Assembly (NCBI RefSeq): GCF_009796285.1
Contig: NZ_CP047020.1
Coordinates: forward strand, 3,596,001-3,660,000
DNA length: 64,000 nucleotides
Direction of reading: 5' to 3'
DNA from: Streptomyces broussonetiae
Lineage (GTDB): Bacteria > Actinomycetota > Actinomycetes > Streptomycetales > Streptomycetaceae
Positions 29,345 through 38,492 of the stretch are shown here, one piece after another. Below the pieces are notes generated by a model that saw only the letters and a list, made by a program, of their open reading frames with translations, did not search any database and was not told the origin of the DNA. Both the position numbers and the translations under genes were made by a program. Within the stretch, counting starts at the first letter, position 1. Every line of letters starts with the position of its first letter.

Positions 29345-31531
29345 ATGAACTCCCTGACTGTGCGTATGGCACGCCTGAGCGCCAGGCATCCCTGGCGGGC
29401 GCTCGCCGGCTGGCTGCTCTTCGTGGCGCTGTGCCTGGGCGTCGGCAGTGCCGTCGGCACCAACAGCGCGAAGACGGCCGACTACCGGGTGGGCGAGGCG
29501 GGCCGGGCCGAGGCCATGGCCGCCGAAGGGCACCTGGAACGCCTCTCCACCGAACAGATCCTGATCTCCGCCCACCCCAACGGCGCCCTGGACGAGGCGC
29601 TCGCCGCCTCGGCGGCGCACGAGCTGACCGCACGCATGCGCCACCTGCCCGAGGTCGCGCAGGTGGCCGACCCGGTACGGTCCTCCGACGGACGCGTCCT
29701 CATGGTCGAGGTCTCCCTCAAGGGCGAGGAACTGGACGCCGTGGACCACGTCGGCGCGCTCCTCGCGCAGACCCGGGCGGTGCAGCGGGCGCACCCCGAC
29801 CTGCTCGTGCAGGAGACCGGATCCCCCTCCGTCAGCAAGGGAGTCGACCAGCAGCGCGACGACGACCTCGCCCTGTCCGAGAAGATCAGCCTGCCCGTCA
29901 CCCTCGTCACCCTGCTGATCGTGTTCGGCTCGCTCACCATGGCCGCCGTGCCGCTGCTGCTCGCGCTGTCCTCCATAGCGGCGGCCGTGGGACTGGCGAT
30001 GGTCGCCTCGCACCTCAGTCCCGACGCCGGGGTCGGCACGAACATCATCCTCATGATCGGCCTCGCCGTCGGCGTCGACTACACGCTCTTCCACCTCAAA
30101 CGGGAGCGGGAGGAGCGGGCCCGCTCCGGTGGCCGGCTCGGCACGGAGGCGCTGGTGGAGCTGGCGGCGGCCACGTCCGGGCGGGCCGTCGTCGTCTCCG
30201 GGCTCGCGGTCGTCGCCTCCACCGCCACGCTGTACCTGGCCTCGGACGTGATCTTCTCCTCGCTCGCCACCGGCACGGTCGTGGTCGTCCTGGTGGCGGT
30301 GGCCAGCTCCCTGACCGCGCTGCCCGCGCTGCTGACCGTACTCGGCAGGCGGGCCGAGCACCGGGCGCGGCGGCAGGCGGAGCGCGGCAGGCCCTCCCGG
30401 CGCCCGCGCGGCGGGAACGACGGCCGGCTCTGGGCCGCGCTGCTGCGCCCCGCCGCCCGGCACCCGCTCGCCACCCTGTGCTGCTCGCTGCTCGCCCTGC
30501 TCGCCCTCGCCCTCCCGCTGACCGGCCTGAAGATCACCGAGATGGGCCGGGACACCCACTCCCGCGCGATCCCCGCGATGCGGGTGTACGACCGGCTCAA
30601 CGCGGAGTTCCCCGGGCAGCGGGTCGCCCACCAGGTCGTCGTACAGGCCCCTGCCGCACGCTCGGCCCAGGTCACCGGGGAACTGCGCGAACTGGCCCAC
30701 CGGGCCGCCGCCGACCCGCTGTTCACCGGCTACGCCCGCATCCGCACCTCCGCCGACCACCGGACCAGCACCCTGGAACTGCGGGTGCCGTACCTGGGCA
30801 ACTCCCCGCAGGCCGGGGCCTCCCTCGAGCATCTGCGCCACGACTACCTGCCCGGCACGGTCGGCAGGATCAGCGGCGCGCGGTACGCGGTGAGCGGCGA
30901 CGTGGCCCGCTACGCCGACTATCCGGCCCATCAGGACGGCAAACTGCCCCTGGTTCTGGGCGCATTGCTGCTGGTGACGTTCCTGATGACGCTGTACGCC
31001 TTCCGCTCGGTCGTGCTCGGCGTGCTCGGTGTCGTACTGAACCTGCTGTCGGCGGCGGCCGCGCTCGGTCTGCTCGTGCTGGTCTTCCAGCACGGCTGGG
31101 CCGAGGGGCTGCTGGACTTCCGCTCCACCGGGTCGATCGGCTCGCGCGTCCCGCTGTTCCTCTTCGTGATCCTCTTCGGCCTGTCGATGGACTACCAGGT
31201 GTTCGTGGTCAGCCGGATCCGGGAGGCGGTACTCGCCGGCGTACCCACCCGGCGGGCCGTCGTCGAGGGCATCCGCCGGTCGGCGAGCGTGGTGACCAGC
31301 GCGGCCGTGATCATGACGACCGTCTTCGTGAGCTTTGTCTTCCTGCACCTCATCGAGATGAAGCAGATCGGATTCGTGCTCGCCGCGGCCGTCCTGCTGG
31401 ACGCCTTCGTGGTGCGCGTTCTGCTCCTGCCCGCGGCCCTGTTGCTGCTCGGCGAGCGCACCTGGTGGCCCGTGCGGCCGTCGAAGAACGCCGCTCCCGG
31501 CCGCAACCCCGCGCTGGTGGACGTAGGTTGA
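29345..31531 (+). CDS. MMPL/RND-type membrane exporter
   Basis: 728 residues with the two-fold repeat of MMPL proteins. Each half has one helix, a large external domain (about 40-180 and 400-540) and a five-helix bundle. GLAVGVDYTLFHLKRERE and FGLSMDYQVFVVSRIRE are the paired family motifs with the proton-relay Asp-Tyr. The ATG at 29345 is chosen over earlier in-frame codons that overlap the sodF terminator. Five bases separate it from the histidine kinase gene, so exporter and two-component system are one operon. Substrate (lipid, peptide or drug) unknown. Confidence 0.92.
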   Translation: MNSLTVRMARLSARHPWRALAGWLLFVALCLGVGSAVGTNSAKTADYRVGEAGRAEAMAAEGHLERLSTEQILISAHPNGALDEALAASAAHELTARMRHLPEVAQVADPVRSSDGRVLMVEVSLKGEELDAVDHVGALLAQTRAVQRAHPDLLVQETGSPSVSKGVDQQRDDDLALSEKISLPVTLVTLLIVFGSLTMAAVPLLLALSSIAAAVGLAMVASHLSPDAGVGTNIILMIGLAVGVDYTLFHLKREREERARSGGRLGTEALVELAAATSGRAVVVSGLAVVASTATLYLASDVIFSSLATGTVVVVLVAVASSLTALPALLTVLGRRAEHRARRQAERGRPSRRPRGGNDGRLWAALLRPAARHPLATLCCSLLALLALALPLTGLKITEMGRDTHSRAIPAMRVYDRLNAEFPGQRVAHQVVVQAPAARSAQVTGELRELAHRAAADPLFTGYARIRTSADHRTSTLELRVPYLGNSPQAGASLEHLRHDYLPGTVGRISGARYAVSGDVARYADYPAHQDGKLPLVLGALLLVTFLMTLYAFRSVVLGVLGVVLNLLSAAAALGLLVLVFQHGWAEGLLDFRSTGSIGSRVPLFLFVILFGLSMDYQVFVVSRIREAVLAGVPTRRAVVEGIRRSASVVTSAAVIMTTVFVSFVFLHLIEMKQIGFVLAAAVLLDAFVVRVLLLPAALLLLGERTWWPVRPSKNAAPGRNPALVDVG

Positions 31532-31536
31532 CAGGC

Positions 31537-32694
31537 ATGACCACGACCGCCGACGCCCTGTGGGCGACCTCCCTGCGCCGCTGGAACGCGGTGTGCTGGG
31601 TCCTGTTCGCCGCGATGGCGGTCGGGATCACCGCACTGAGCCACGGCGTCGACCGGTACGCGGCCCTCGCCCTGCTGGGCAGCGTGGCCCTGTGCTTCGC
31701 CGTGCTGGACCGCCGCCCCGCCCATCGCGTCGTACGGCCGCACGGGTACCTCGTGGTGCTGGTGATCGCCCTGTGCGGTCTCGCCTACCTGCGGACCAGT
31801 TACGCGGCCCTGTTCATGGTCACGCTGCCGCACTACTGGATGTTCGGCCGCACCCCGAGGATCTCCCTCGCGTTCCTGGGGCTGGCCACCGTCGGCACGC
31901 TGCTGGGGAGCTGGGTGCGGCAGGGCTGGTCCGGCGAGTTCTTCGGCGAGTCGGTCGTGGGCACGCTGATCGTGGTCGCGGTGGGCGTCCTGATCGGACT
32001 GTGGGCCCGTGCGGTGGTCGAGCAGAGCAGCGAACGCGCCCGGCTGATCGAGGAGTTGGAGCGCACCCAGGCGGAGCTGACCGAGGCGCATCTGCGACAG
32101 GGCGCGGCAGAGGAGCGGGAGCGGATGGCCCGGGAGATCCACGACACGCTCGCGCAGGGCTTCGCCTCGATCGTCGTCCTGGCGGAGGCGGCCCGGGCCG
32201 GGCTCGCCATCGACCCCGGTCGCAGCGCCCGGCAGCTGGTGTCGATCGAGTCGACCGCCCGGGAGAACCTGGCGGAGGCCAGGGAGCTGGTCGGCTCGGC
32301 CCGGGCGGGCGGGGCGCACCCCGGCTCGGTGGCGCAGACCCTGCAGCGGATCGTGGAGCGGTTCGCCGAGGACACCGGGCTGAGCGTGGCCGTCGAGCTG
32401 GCCGACCTGGACTTCGACCAGCAGACCCGGATCGCGCTGCTGCGCTGCACCCAGGAGTCCCTGGCCAACGTGCGCAAGCACGCCCGTGCCTCGACGGTCG
32501 GGGTGGTGCTGGCCCGGCGTCCCCACGGCGTGGAGCTGGAGGTGACGGACGACGGCACCGGATTCGTGGTCGAGGCCTCCACGGGCTTCGGCCTCGACGG
32601 GATGCGCAAACGGCTCGCCGAGCTGGGCGGGCGGCTCACGGTGACCAGTTCGGTCGGGGACGGGACGAGGATCCTGGCGGTGATCCCGGCATGA
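31537..32694 (+). CDS. Sensor histidine kinase, HisKA_3 family
   Basis: 385 residues. Six hydrophobic segments in residues 17-160 form a membrane sensor without a large external loop, then a coiled coil (165-195). The phosphorylated His202 lies in EIHDTLAQGFASIV. The ATPase domain shows CTQESLANVRKHA, DDGTGF and GFGLDGMRKR. All motifs are intact. The stop overlaps the response-regulator start. It probably senses membrane or cell-wall stress and controls the adjacent exporter. Confidence 0.93.
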   Translation: MTTTADALWATSLRRWNAVCWVLFAAMAVGITALSHGVDRYAALALLGSVALCFAVLDRRPAHRVVRPHGYLVVLVIALCGLAYLRTSYAALFMVTLPHYWMFGRTPRISLAFLGLATVGTLLGSWVRQGWSGEFFGESVVGTLIVVAVGVLIGLWARAVVEQSSERARLIEELERTQAELTEAHLRQGAAEERERMAREIHDTLAQGFASIVVLAEAARAGLAIDPGRSARQLVSIESTARENLAEARELVGSARAGGAHPGSVAQTLQRIVERFAEDTGLSVAVELADLDFDQQTRIALLRCTQESLANVRKHARASTVGVVLARRPHGVELEVTDDGTGFVVEASTGFGLDGMRKRLAELGGRLTVTSSVGDGTRILAVIPA

Positions 32695-33335
32695 GCGCAC
32701 AGGTGCAGGTGCTGCGGGTCGTCGTGGTGGACGACCACACCGTGATGCGGGCCGGGGTGATCGCCCTGCTGGACGGGGAGGCGGACATCGAGGTGGTCGG
32801 CGAGGCGAGCGACGGCCGCGCCGCCCTCGGCCTGATCGCCCGCCACGATCCGGACGTGGCCCTGGTCGACCTGCGTATGCCGGTGCTGGACGGGGTCGCG
32901 ACGACCACCGAGATCGCCGCCCGGCACCCGCGCACCCGGGTGTTGATCCTCACCACCTACGACACCGACACCGACATCGAGCGTGGGGTCGAGGCCGGCG
33001 CCATCGGCTACCTGCTCAAGGACACCACCCGGGAGCAGCTGCTCGACGCGATCCGCTCGGCCGCCCGCGGCGAGACCGTGCTCGCGCCCCGGGTGGCGGA
33101 GAAGCTGGTCGCCCGGCTGCGGCGCCCCGTCCACGATCCGCTCACCGCCCGCGAGACCGATGTGCTGGGCGCGGTGGCCGACGGGCTCACCAACGCCGAG
33201 ATCGGCCGCCGTCTCGTCATCTCCGAGGCCACCGTCAAGACACATCTGCTGCGCCTGTTCGCCAAACTGGACGTCAACGACCGGACGCGGGCGGTGGTCG
33301 TCGCGATGGAGCGGGGGCTGCTGCCCCGCCCGTGA
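32691..33335 (+). CDS. NarL/LuxR-type response regulator
   Basis: 214 residues. Receiver domain with acidic pair Asp14/Asp15, phospho-acceptor Asp60 (ALVDLRMP) and the conserved Lys in YLLKD. The C-terminal LuxR HTH reads LTARETDVLGAVADG and NAEIGRRLVISEATVKTH. ATG overlaps the kinase stop (ATGA). Partner of the kinase at 31537; likely target is the MMPL operon itself. Confidence 0.94.
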   Translation: MSAQVQVLRVVVVDDHTVMRAGVIALLDGEADIEVVGEASDGRAALGLIARHDPDVALVDLRMPVLDGVATTTEIAARHPRTRVLILTTYDTDTDIERGVEAGAIGYLLKDTTREQLLDAIRSAARGETVLAPRVAEKLVARLRRPVHDPLTARETDVLGAVADGLTNAEIGRRLVISEATVKTHLLRLFAKLDVNDRTRAVVVAMERGLLPRP

Positions 33336-33640
33336 CGATCCCGGGGGGGGCAGCAGCCCCCACAGCCTCGGGGCCGTCCCCGAACCCGGCGGGCGTACGG
33401 CCCGTCCGCCACCCCGAAGCCGCATGCGCACAGGCGGGCTTCGCGGTACGGGACCAGGCCGCGGGGCACGGCAGGCGGGCTCGACGGCGACGGCGGCGGC
33501 AACAGGGTCGTGGAACTGCTCGGGCCGGCCGGGCTGTCGACGGGAGCTGCTCCTCCGTGCGCCCGGCGCGGCCGGCCACGGCACCACCGCGCGGGAACGG
33601 GGCCCGGTGCCGAGCGGCGCCGGGCCCCGTTCGCCGGGGG
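33336..33640. terminator. Intergenic region ending in a bidirectional terminator
   Basis: No gene is supported. A run of nine G at about 33342-33350 follows the response regulator. GAACGGGGCCCGG (33595-33607) pairs with CCGGGCCCCGTTC (33620-33632), a 13-bp perfect stem between convergent genes, serving both. Confidence 0.75.
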
Positions 33641-34285
33641 CTACAGGTTGCTGAAGTCAGGGCCCTTGGTACGGGTCCGCTTGATCTCGTAGAAGCCCGG
33701 CACCGACGCGACGGCGAGCGCGCCGTCCCACAGGCGGGCCGCCTCCTCGCCCTTGGGCGCGGGGGTGACGACCGGGCCGAAGAAGGCGATCTGCTCGCCG
33801 TCGGAGCCCGGGACCGCGATGACCGGGGTGCCGACGTCCTGGCCGACCTTGTCGATGCCCTCCTTGTGGGAGGCGCGCAGCTGGGCGTCGTAGGTGTCCT
33901 TGTCGGCGAACTCGATCAGCTCGGCCGGCAGGTCCGCGTCGGCGAGGGCGGCGGCGATGCTGTCGCGGTTCACCCCGAGGCCCTCGTTGTGGAAGCGGGT
34001 GCCGAGCGCGGTGTACAGCCGACCGACCACCTCGTCGCCGTGCAGCTGCTGGGCCGCGATCACCACCCGGACCGGCCACCAGGTCGTGCCGCCGGGCCGC
34101 ATGTTCTCGGCGTAGTCCGCGGGCAGCTCCTCCAGCCTGTTCTCGTTGAGCACCGACAGGCTCATCACGTGCCAGCGGACCTCGATGTCGCGGACCTTCT
34201 CCACTTCCAGTACCCACCGGGAGGTCATCCAGGCCCACGGGCACACGGGGTCGAACCAGAAGTCGACGGGGGTCTTCTCCGACAT
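33641..34285 (-). CDS. DsbA-like oxidoreductase, mycothiol-dependent nitroreductase (Rv2466c) family
   Basis: 214 residues, thioredoxin fold with helical insertion. The start MSEKTPVDFWFDPVCPWAW and following SRWVLEVEKVRDIEV, MSLSVLNENR and GTPVIAV mark the family. The active-site motif is C15-P-W-A18; family members such as M. tuberculosis Rv2466c have CPWC there (recalled, not searched). So the second cysteine is missing and only monothiol chemistry with mycothiol is possible. ATG 34285 is chosen by homology. Confidence 0.85.
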   Translation of the reverse strand: MSEKTPVDFWFDPVCPWAWMTSRWVLEVEKVRDIEVRWHVMSLSVLNENRLEELPADYAENMRPGGTTWWPVRVVIAAQQLHGDEVVGRLYTALGTRFHNEGLGVNRDSIAAALADADLPAELIEFADKDTYDAQLRASHKEGIDKVGQDVGTPVIAVPGSDGEQIAFFGPVVTPAPKGEEAARLWDGALAVASVPGFYEIKRTRTKGPDFSNL

Positions 34286-34437
34286 GTCTCTCCTCAAGGG
34301 GAACTCTTTCCCGCAAGAACGCCCGTGCCGGCCCGGCCATTCCCCGGTGTCACCCGTCAGGGGCACATGGCAGGATCGGTCCTGTTCAGCCGTCATCCGC
34401 AAGCCGTCATCCATGCGATCACGAGGGAGTGCCGCAC

Positions 34438-37038
34438 GTGCCCGGTGAGAATCTGTCCCGCGACGAGGCCCGGGAGCGGGCCGCCCTGCTGTCCGTCGAC
34501 GGATACGACGTGTCCCTGGACCTGAGGTCCGCCGTCGGCGGCGACGAGGGACCACAGGGCCGGGCAGGGGCGCCGCGCACCTTCCGCTCGGTGACCACGA
34601 TCCGCTTCCGCTGCAACGAGCCGGGCGCGGCGAGCTTCGCCGATCTGATCGCCCCGAGCGTGACCTCGGTGTCGCTGAACGGCCGGGACCTGGACCCGGG
34701 CGAGGTCTTCGACGGCGCGCGGATCGCGCTGGAGGACCTGGCCGCGGAGAACGAGCTGGTGGTCGACGCCCAGTGCGCCTATTCCCGCACGGGTGAGGGC
34801 ATGCACCGCTTCGTGGACCCCGAGGACGGCGAGGTCTACCTCTACACGCAGTACGAGCCGGCCGACGCCCGCCGCGTCTTCGCGAACTTCGAGCAGCCGG
34901 ACCTCAAGGCCCCCTACCGCTTCGAGGTCCAGGCCCCCGAGGGCTGGACGGTGTGGAGCAACGGCGCGGGTGAACGGGTGGACGGCGTCTGGCGGTTCGC
35001 CGAGACGAAGCCGATCTCGACGTACATCACGTGTGTGGTGGCGGGGCCGTACCACTACGTCACCGACTCCTACACGCGCACGTTCGAGGACGGCTCCAAG
35101 CTGGAGATCCCGCTCGGCGCGATGTGCCGCAAGGGGCTCGCCCCGCACTTCGACGCCGACGACGTCTTCCTGATCACCAGGCAGGGCCTGGACTTCTTCC
35201 ACGACCACTTCGACTACCCGTACCCGTTCGGGAAGTACGACCAGGCGTTCGTGCCCGAGTACAACCTGGGCGCGATGGAGAACCCGGGTCTGGTGACCTT
35301 CCGCGAGGAGTACATCTTCCGCGGGAAGGTGACGCAGGCGTCGTACGAGGCGCGGGCCAACGTCATCCTGCACGAGATGGCGCACATGTGGTTCGGCGAC
35401 CTGGTCACCATGGAGTGGTGGGACGACCTGTGGCTGAAGGAGTCCTTCGCCGACTTCATGGGCTCGTTCGCGAGTGTGGGCGCGACGCGCTTCACCGACG
35501 CCTGGATCACCTTCGCCAACCGCCGCAAGGCCTGGGCGTACCGCGCGGACCAGTTGCCCTCCACGCACCCGATCACGGCGGACATCCGTGACCTCGAGGA
35601 CGCGAAGCTGAACTTCGACGGCATCACGTACGCCAAGGGCGCCTCGGTGCTCAAGCAGCTGGGCGCGTACGTCGGCCAGGAGGCGTTCCTGGAGGGCGCC
35701 CGTCGCTACTTCAAGCGGCACGCGTACGGCAACACGCGCCTCGGTGACCTGCTGTCGGTGCTGGGCGAGACCAGTGGCCGGGACATGTCCGCGTGGACGC
35801 GCGCCTGGCTGCAGACGGCCGGGGTGAACTCGCTGACCCCGCAGGTGCTACTGGATCCCGCGAGCGGCCGGATCACCGAGCTGGCGGTCGTCCAGGAGGC
35901 CCCCGAGTCGCACCCCGAGGAGCGCCCGCACCGGGTCGCGGTGGGCCTGTACCGCCGTACTCCCGAGGGCCTGCTCGAGCGGTACGCGCGCGTGGAGACG
36001 GACGTGGAGGGTCCGCGTACGGTCGTGGCCGAGGTGGCGGGCGCCGAGGCGCCGGAGCTGGTGCTGGTCAACGACGACGACCTGACGTACTGCAAGATCC
36101 GCTTCGACGAGACCTCACTGGCCACGCTCCGGGAGCACCTGGGCGCGCTGACGGATCCGCTGGCGCGTGCCCTGTGCTGGTCGGCGCTGTGGAACATGAC
36201 CCGCGACGCGCTGCTGCCGACGCGGGACTTCATCGCTCTCGTGCTGCGGTTCGCGGGCCGCGAGTCCGACATCGGTGTGCTCCAGATGCTGCATGCGTGG
36301 GCGGAGTCGGCGCTGGTGCACTACGCGGCGCCGGAGTGGCGGGAGCGGGGCGGCGCGCTGCTCGCGCAGGGCGCGGAGCGCGAGCTGTACGACGCCGAGC
36401 CGGGCAGCGAGCACCAGCTGGCGTGGGCCCGCTTCTACGCGCGCGTGGCGGACGGCCCGGACGGCCTCGCGCTGCTGCGGGGACTGCTGGACGGCACCTC
36501 GGGCATCGACGGGCTGGAGGTCGACCAGGAGCTGCGCTGGGCGTTCCTGGAGCCGCTGACCGCGCACGGGGCGGCGGACGAGTCGGTGCTGGCCGCCGAA
36601 CTGGCCCGCGACGACACGGCGTCCGGCAAGCGGCACCACGTGCGGTGCCTGGCCGCGCGGCCGTCGGCGGCGGTCAAGGCGCAGGCGTGGGCGCAGGTCG
36701 TGGAGTCCGACGCCTTGTCGAACGCCCTCGTGGAGGCGACGATCGCGGGCTTCGACCAGGCCTCGCAGCGCGAGCTGACCGCGCCGTACGCCGAGAAGTA
36801 CTTCGCGGTGATCGAGCGGGTGTGGCGGGAGCGGTCGATCCAGATCGGCATGGATGTCGTACGGGGGCTGTACCCCGCTCACCAGGACCGGCCGGAGACC
36901 GTCGAGGCGACGGACGAGTGGCTGGCGGCGCACCAGGACGCGGCGCCGGCGCTGCGCCGGCTGGTGCTGGAGGCACGGGACGACCTGGCGCGGGCGCTGC
37001 GCGCACAGGCGTGCGACGCGTCGGCCGGCACCCGCTGA
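34438..37038 (+). CDS. pepN: Aminopeptidase N, M1 family (copy 1)
   Basis: 866 residues, soluble zinc exopeptidase removing N-terminal amino acids. GAMEN motif about 278-282. Zinc site HEMAH at 312-316, then WFGDLVTMEWWDDLWLKES in two parts supplies the third ligand Glu. The C-terminal ERAP1-like helical domain is complete. Start GTG 34438 is preferred over GTG 34429 because GAGGGAG lies eight bases upstream and the paralogue starts at the same point. A paralogue of nearly equal length lies at 52032-54641. Confidence 0.95.
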   Translation: MPGENLSRDEARERAALLSVDGYDVSLDLRSAVGGDEGPQGRAGAPRTFRSVTTIRFRCNEPGAASFADLIAPSVTSVSLNGRDLDPGEVFDGARIALEDLAAENELVVDAQCAYSRTGEGMHRFVDPEDGEVYLYTQYEPADARRVFANFEQPDLKAPYRFEVQAPEGWTVWSNGAGERVDGVWRFAETKPISTYITCVVAGPYHYVTDSYTRTFEDGSKLEIPLGAMCRKGLAPHFDADDVFLITRQGLDFFHDHFDYPYPFGKYDQAFVPEYNLGAMENPGLVTFREEYIFRGKVTQASYEARANVILHEMAHMWFGDLVTMEWWDDLWLKESFADFMGSFASVGATRFTDAWITFANRRKAWAYRADQLPSTHPITADIRDLEDAKLNFDGITYAKGASVLKQLGAYVGQEAFLEGARRYFKRHAYGNTRLGDLLSVLGETSGRDMSAWTRAWLQTAGVNSLTPQVLLDPASGRITELAVVQEAPESHPEERPHRVAVGLYRRTPEGLLERYARVETDVEGPRTVVAEVAGAEAPELVLVNDDDLTYCKIRFDETSLATLREHLGALTDPLARALCWSALWNMTRDALLPTRDFIALVLRFAGRESDIGVLQMLHAWAESALVHYAAPEWRERGGALLAQGAERELYDAEPGSEHQLAWARFYARVADGPDGLALLRGLLDGTSGIDGLEVDQELRWAFLEPLTAHGAADESVLAAELARDDTASGKRHHVRCLAARPSAAVKAQAWAQVVESDALSNALVEATIAGFDQASQRELTAPYAEKYFAVIERVWRERSIQIGMDVVRGLYPAHQDRPETVEATDEWLAAHQDAAPALRRLVLEARDDLARALRAQACDASAGTR

Positions 37039-37097
37039 GTCCTGGCCTGAGCCTGGCCGGCCGGTGACCGTTACGAGATTCGGGCAGGAGGAGCCGT

Positions 37098-37131
37098 AAC
37101 CCCTGGTCCGCACCCGATCGGACCAGGGGTT
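37098..37131 (+). terminator. Terminator of pepN copy 1
   Basis: AACCCCTGGTCCG (37098-37110) pairs with CGGACCAGGGGTT (37119-37131) and runs into TTT, a classical intrinsic terminator. Confidence 0.9.
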
Positions 37132-37245
37132 TTCCCTCCCTCCTCGGCACCCGAACACCTGACCTTTAGTACCACCTTGTCCGCATTTCTCGACGGCCGT
37201 GTAACAGCGGTTAGGGGCGGGGCGGGGCCGGGGAATCCCGACGCC

Positions 37246-38295
37246 ATGACGCACAACACCCCGCTCTCCCCCCGCCCCCTCCGCCACCTCTCCGAGGTGC
37301 ACCGCCGCGTCCTGACGACGGCTCAGCTGCGCGCCCACGGCGTGACGACGGCCGAGGTGTCCGAGCAGTGCCGCCCCGGCGGCCCCTGGCAGACGCTGCT
37401 GCCGAACGTGGTCCTGCTGCACCCCGGGCCGCCGACGAGCGAGGAGCGTCTGCGCGGGGCCCTGCTGTACGCGGCCCGCGACGACGCGCCGGGCGTCCCG
37501 ACCCAGCCGACGGCCGGGGAACCGCACGGCCCCGACTTCCCGGAGGCCGTGATCACCGGCCTGGCCGCGCTGACCCTGTACGGCTTCTCGGCCACTCCGC
37601 CGCTGCTCTCCCTGGACCACGTCGACGTCCTGGTCCCGCGCTCGCGCCGACTGCGTTCGGCCGGCTACGTCCGCGTCCTGCGCACCCCCGCGCTGCCCAC
37701 GCCCCGCACGGTGACCGGACTGCCCGTGGCCCCCGTGCCCCGGGCACTGGCGGACGCGGTGACGGAGCTGACCGACCCGGAGGCGGTACGCCGGCTGCTG
37801 AGCGAGGCCGTACGCGCCGGGCACTGCGAACCGGCCGCCGTGGTCAAGGAGTTGACCCGGGCCAAGCTGCTGCACCAGCCGCACGTGGTCGACGCCGTGG
37901 ACGCGCTGCTGGCGGAGGGCCGCTCGCGCGCCGAGGACGGCCTCTACCGCATGGTCCGCGAGTACGGGCTGCCCGACCCGGTCTGGAACGTCGACCTGCG
38001 GCTGCCCGGCGGCCCGCACCTCGGCGGCCTGGACGCGTACTGGCCCGACCAGGCCGTGGCGCTGGAGCTGGACACCCGGGCACCCCGCCCGGACCACCGG
38101 CAGGACGACGACGACCTGTGGTCCGAGTACGCCCGCAAGCGCGAGCACCTGGAACGCCTCGGGATCACCGTCGTCCACATCACGCCGAGGAAGCTCAGGG
38201 AGTCGCTCGAGCAGCAGGCCACGGTGGTCCGCACGGCCCTGATGGCGTCCGCCGACCGCGACCCGGCCGCGTATGTCGTGGTGCTTCCCCGGTAG
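37246..38295 (+). CDS. Orphan protein with AbiEi-like head and Vsr/DUF559-like nuclease tail (tentative)
   Basis: 349 residues. The first 75 residues (RRVLTTAQLRAHGVTTAEV) look like the winged-helix head seen in AbiEi-type and related Streptomyces proteins. The last 110 resemble the restriction-endonuclease-like fold of DUF559/Vsr proteins: DAYWPDQAVALELDTRA, then ERLGITVVHITPRKL. A full catalytic triad cannot be assigned by eye. ATG 37246 is the first good start after pepN. Neighbours give no clue; terminators on both sides make it monocistronic. Confidence 0.7.
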   Translation: MTHNTPLSPRPLRHLSEVHRRVLTTAQLRAHGVTTAEVSEQCRPGGPWQTLLPNVVLLHPGPPTSEERLRGALLYAARDDAPGVPTQPTAGEPHGPDFPEAVITGLAALTLYGFSATPPLLSLDHVDVLVPRSRRLRSAGYVRVLRTPALPTPRTVTGLPVAPVPRALADAVTELTDPEAVRRLLSEAVRAGHCEPAAVVKELTRAKLLHQPHVVDAVDALLAEGRSRAEDGLYRMVREYGLPDPVWNVDLRLPGGPHLGGLDAYWPDQAVALELDTRAPRPDHRQDDDDLWSEYARKREHLERLGITVVHITPRKLRESLEQQATVVRTALMASADRDPAAYVVVLPR

Positions 38296-38346
38296 TGACG
38301 GACCGGGAGGCATCAGGAGGGCGGCCGAGCGCCCTCAGGAGGGGAG

Positions 38347-38383
38347 AGGAGGGGCCACCGGGCCGATTCCGGTGGCCCCTCCT
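38347..38383. terminator. Terminator after the orphan nuclease-like gene
   Basis: 15-bp perfect stem, AGGAGGGGCCACCGG (38347-38361) with CCGGTGGCCCCTCCT (38369-38383), loop of seven. Confidence 0.88.
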
Positions 38384-38492
38384 CGTGTCCTCGTACGTGA
38401 CCGGGGCCCGCCCCCGGCCGTGACGCCGCGTACTCACCCGAGCGGCCGAGTCCAGCGGGTGGTGCCCGTCGGGGCGCGCTACACCGAGACGT

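Noticed and set aside
29198..31348. Long leftward frame of 716 codons over the MMPL gene
   Set aside because: His/Gly/Gln/Arg-rich composition typical of an antisense shadow in high-GC DNA.
36115..38313. Leftward frame of 732 codons across pepN, a terminator and the next gene
   Set aside because: It crosses a strong terminator and two well-supported genes on the other strand.
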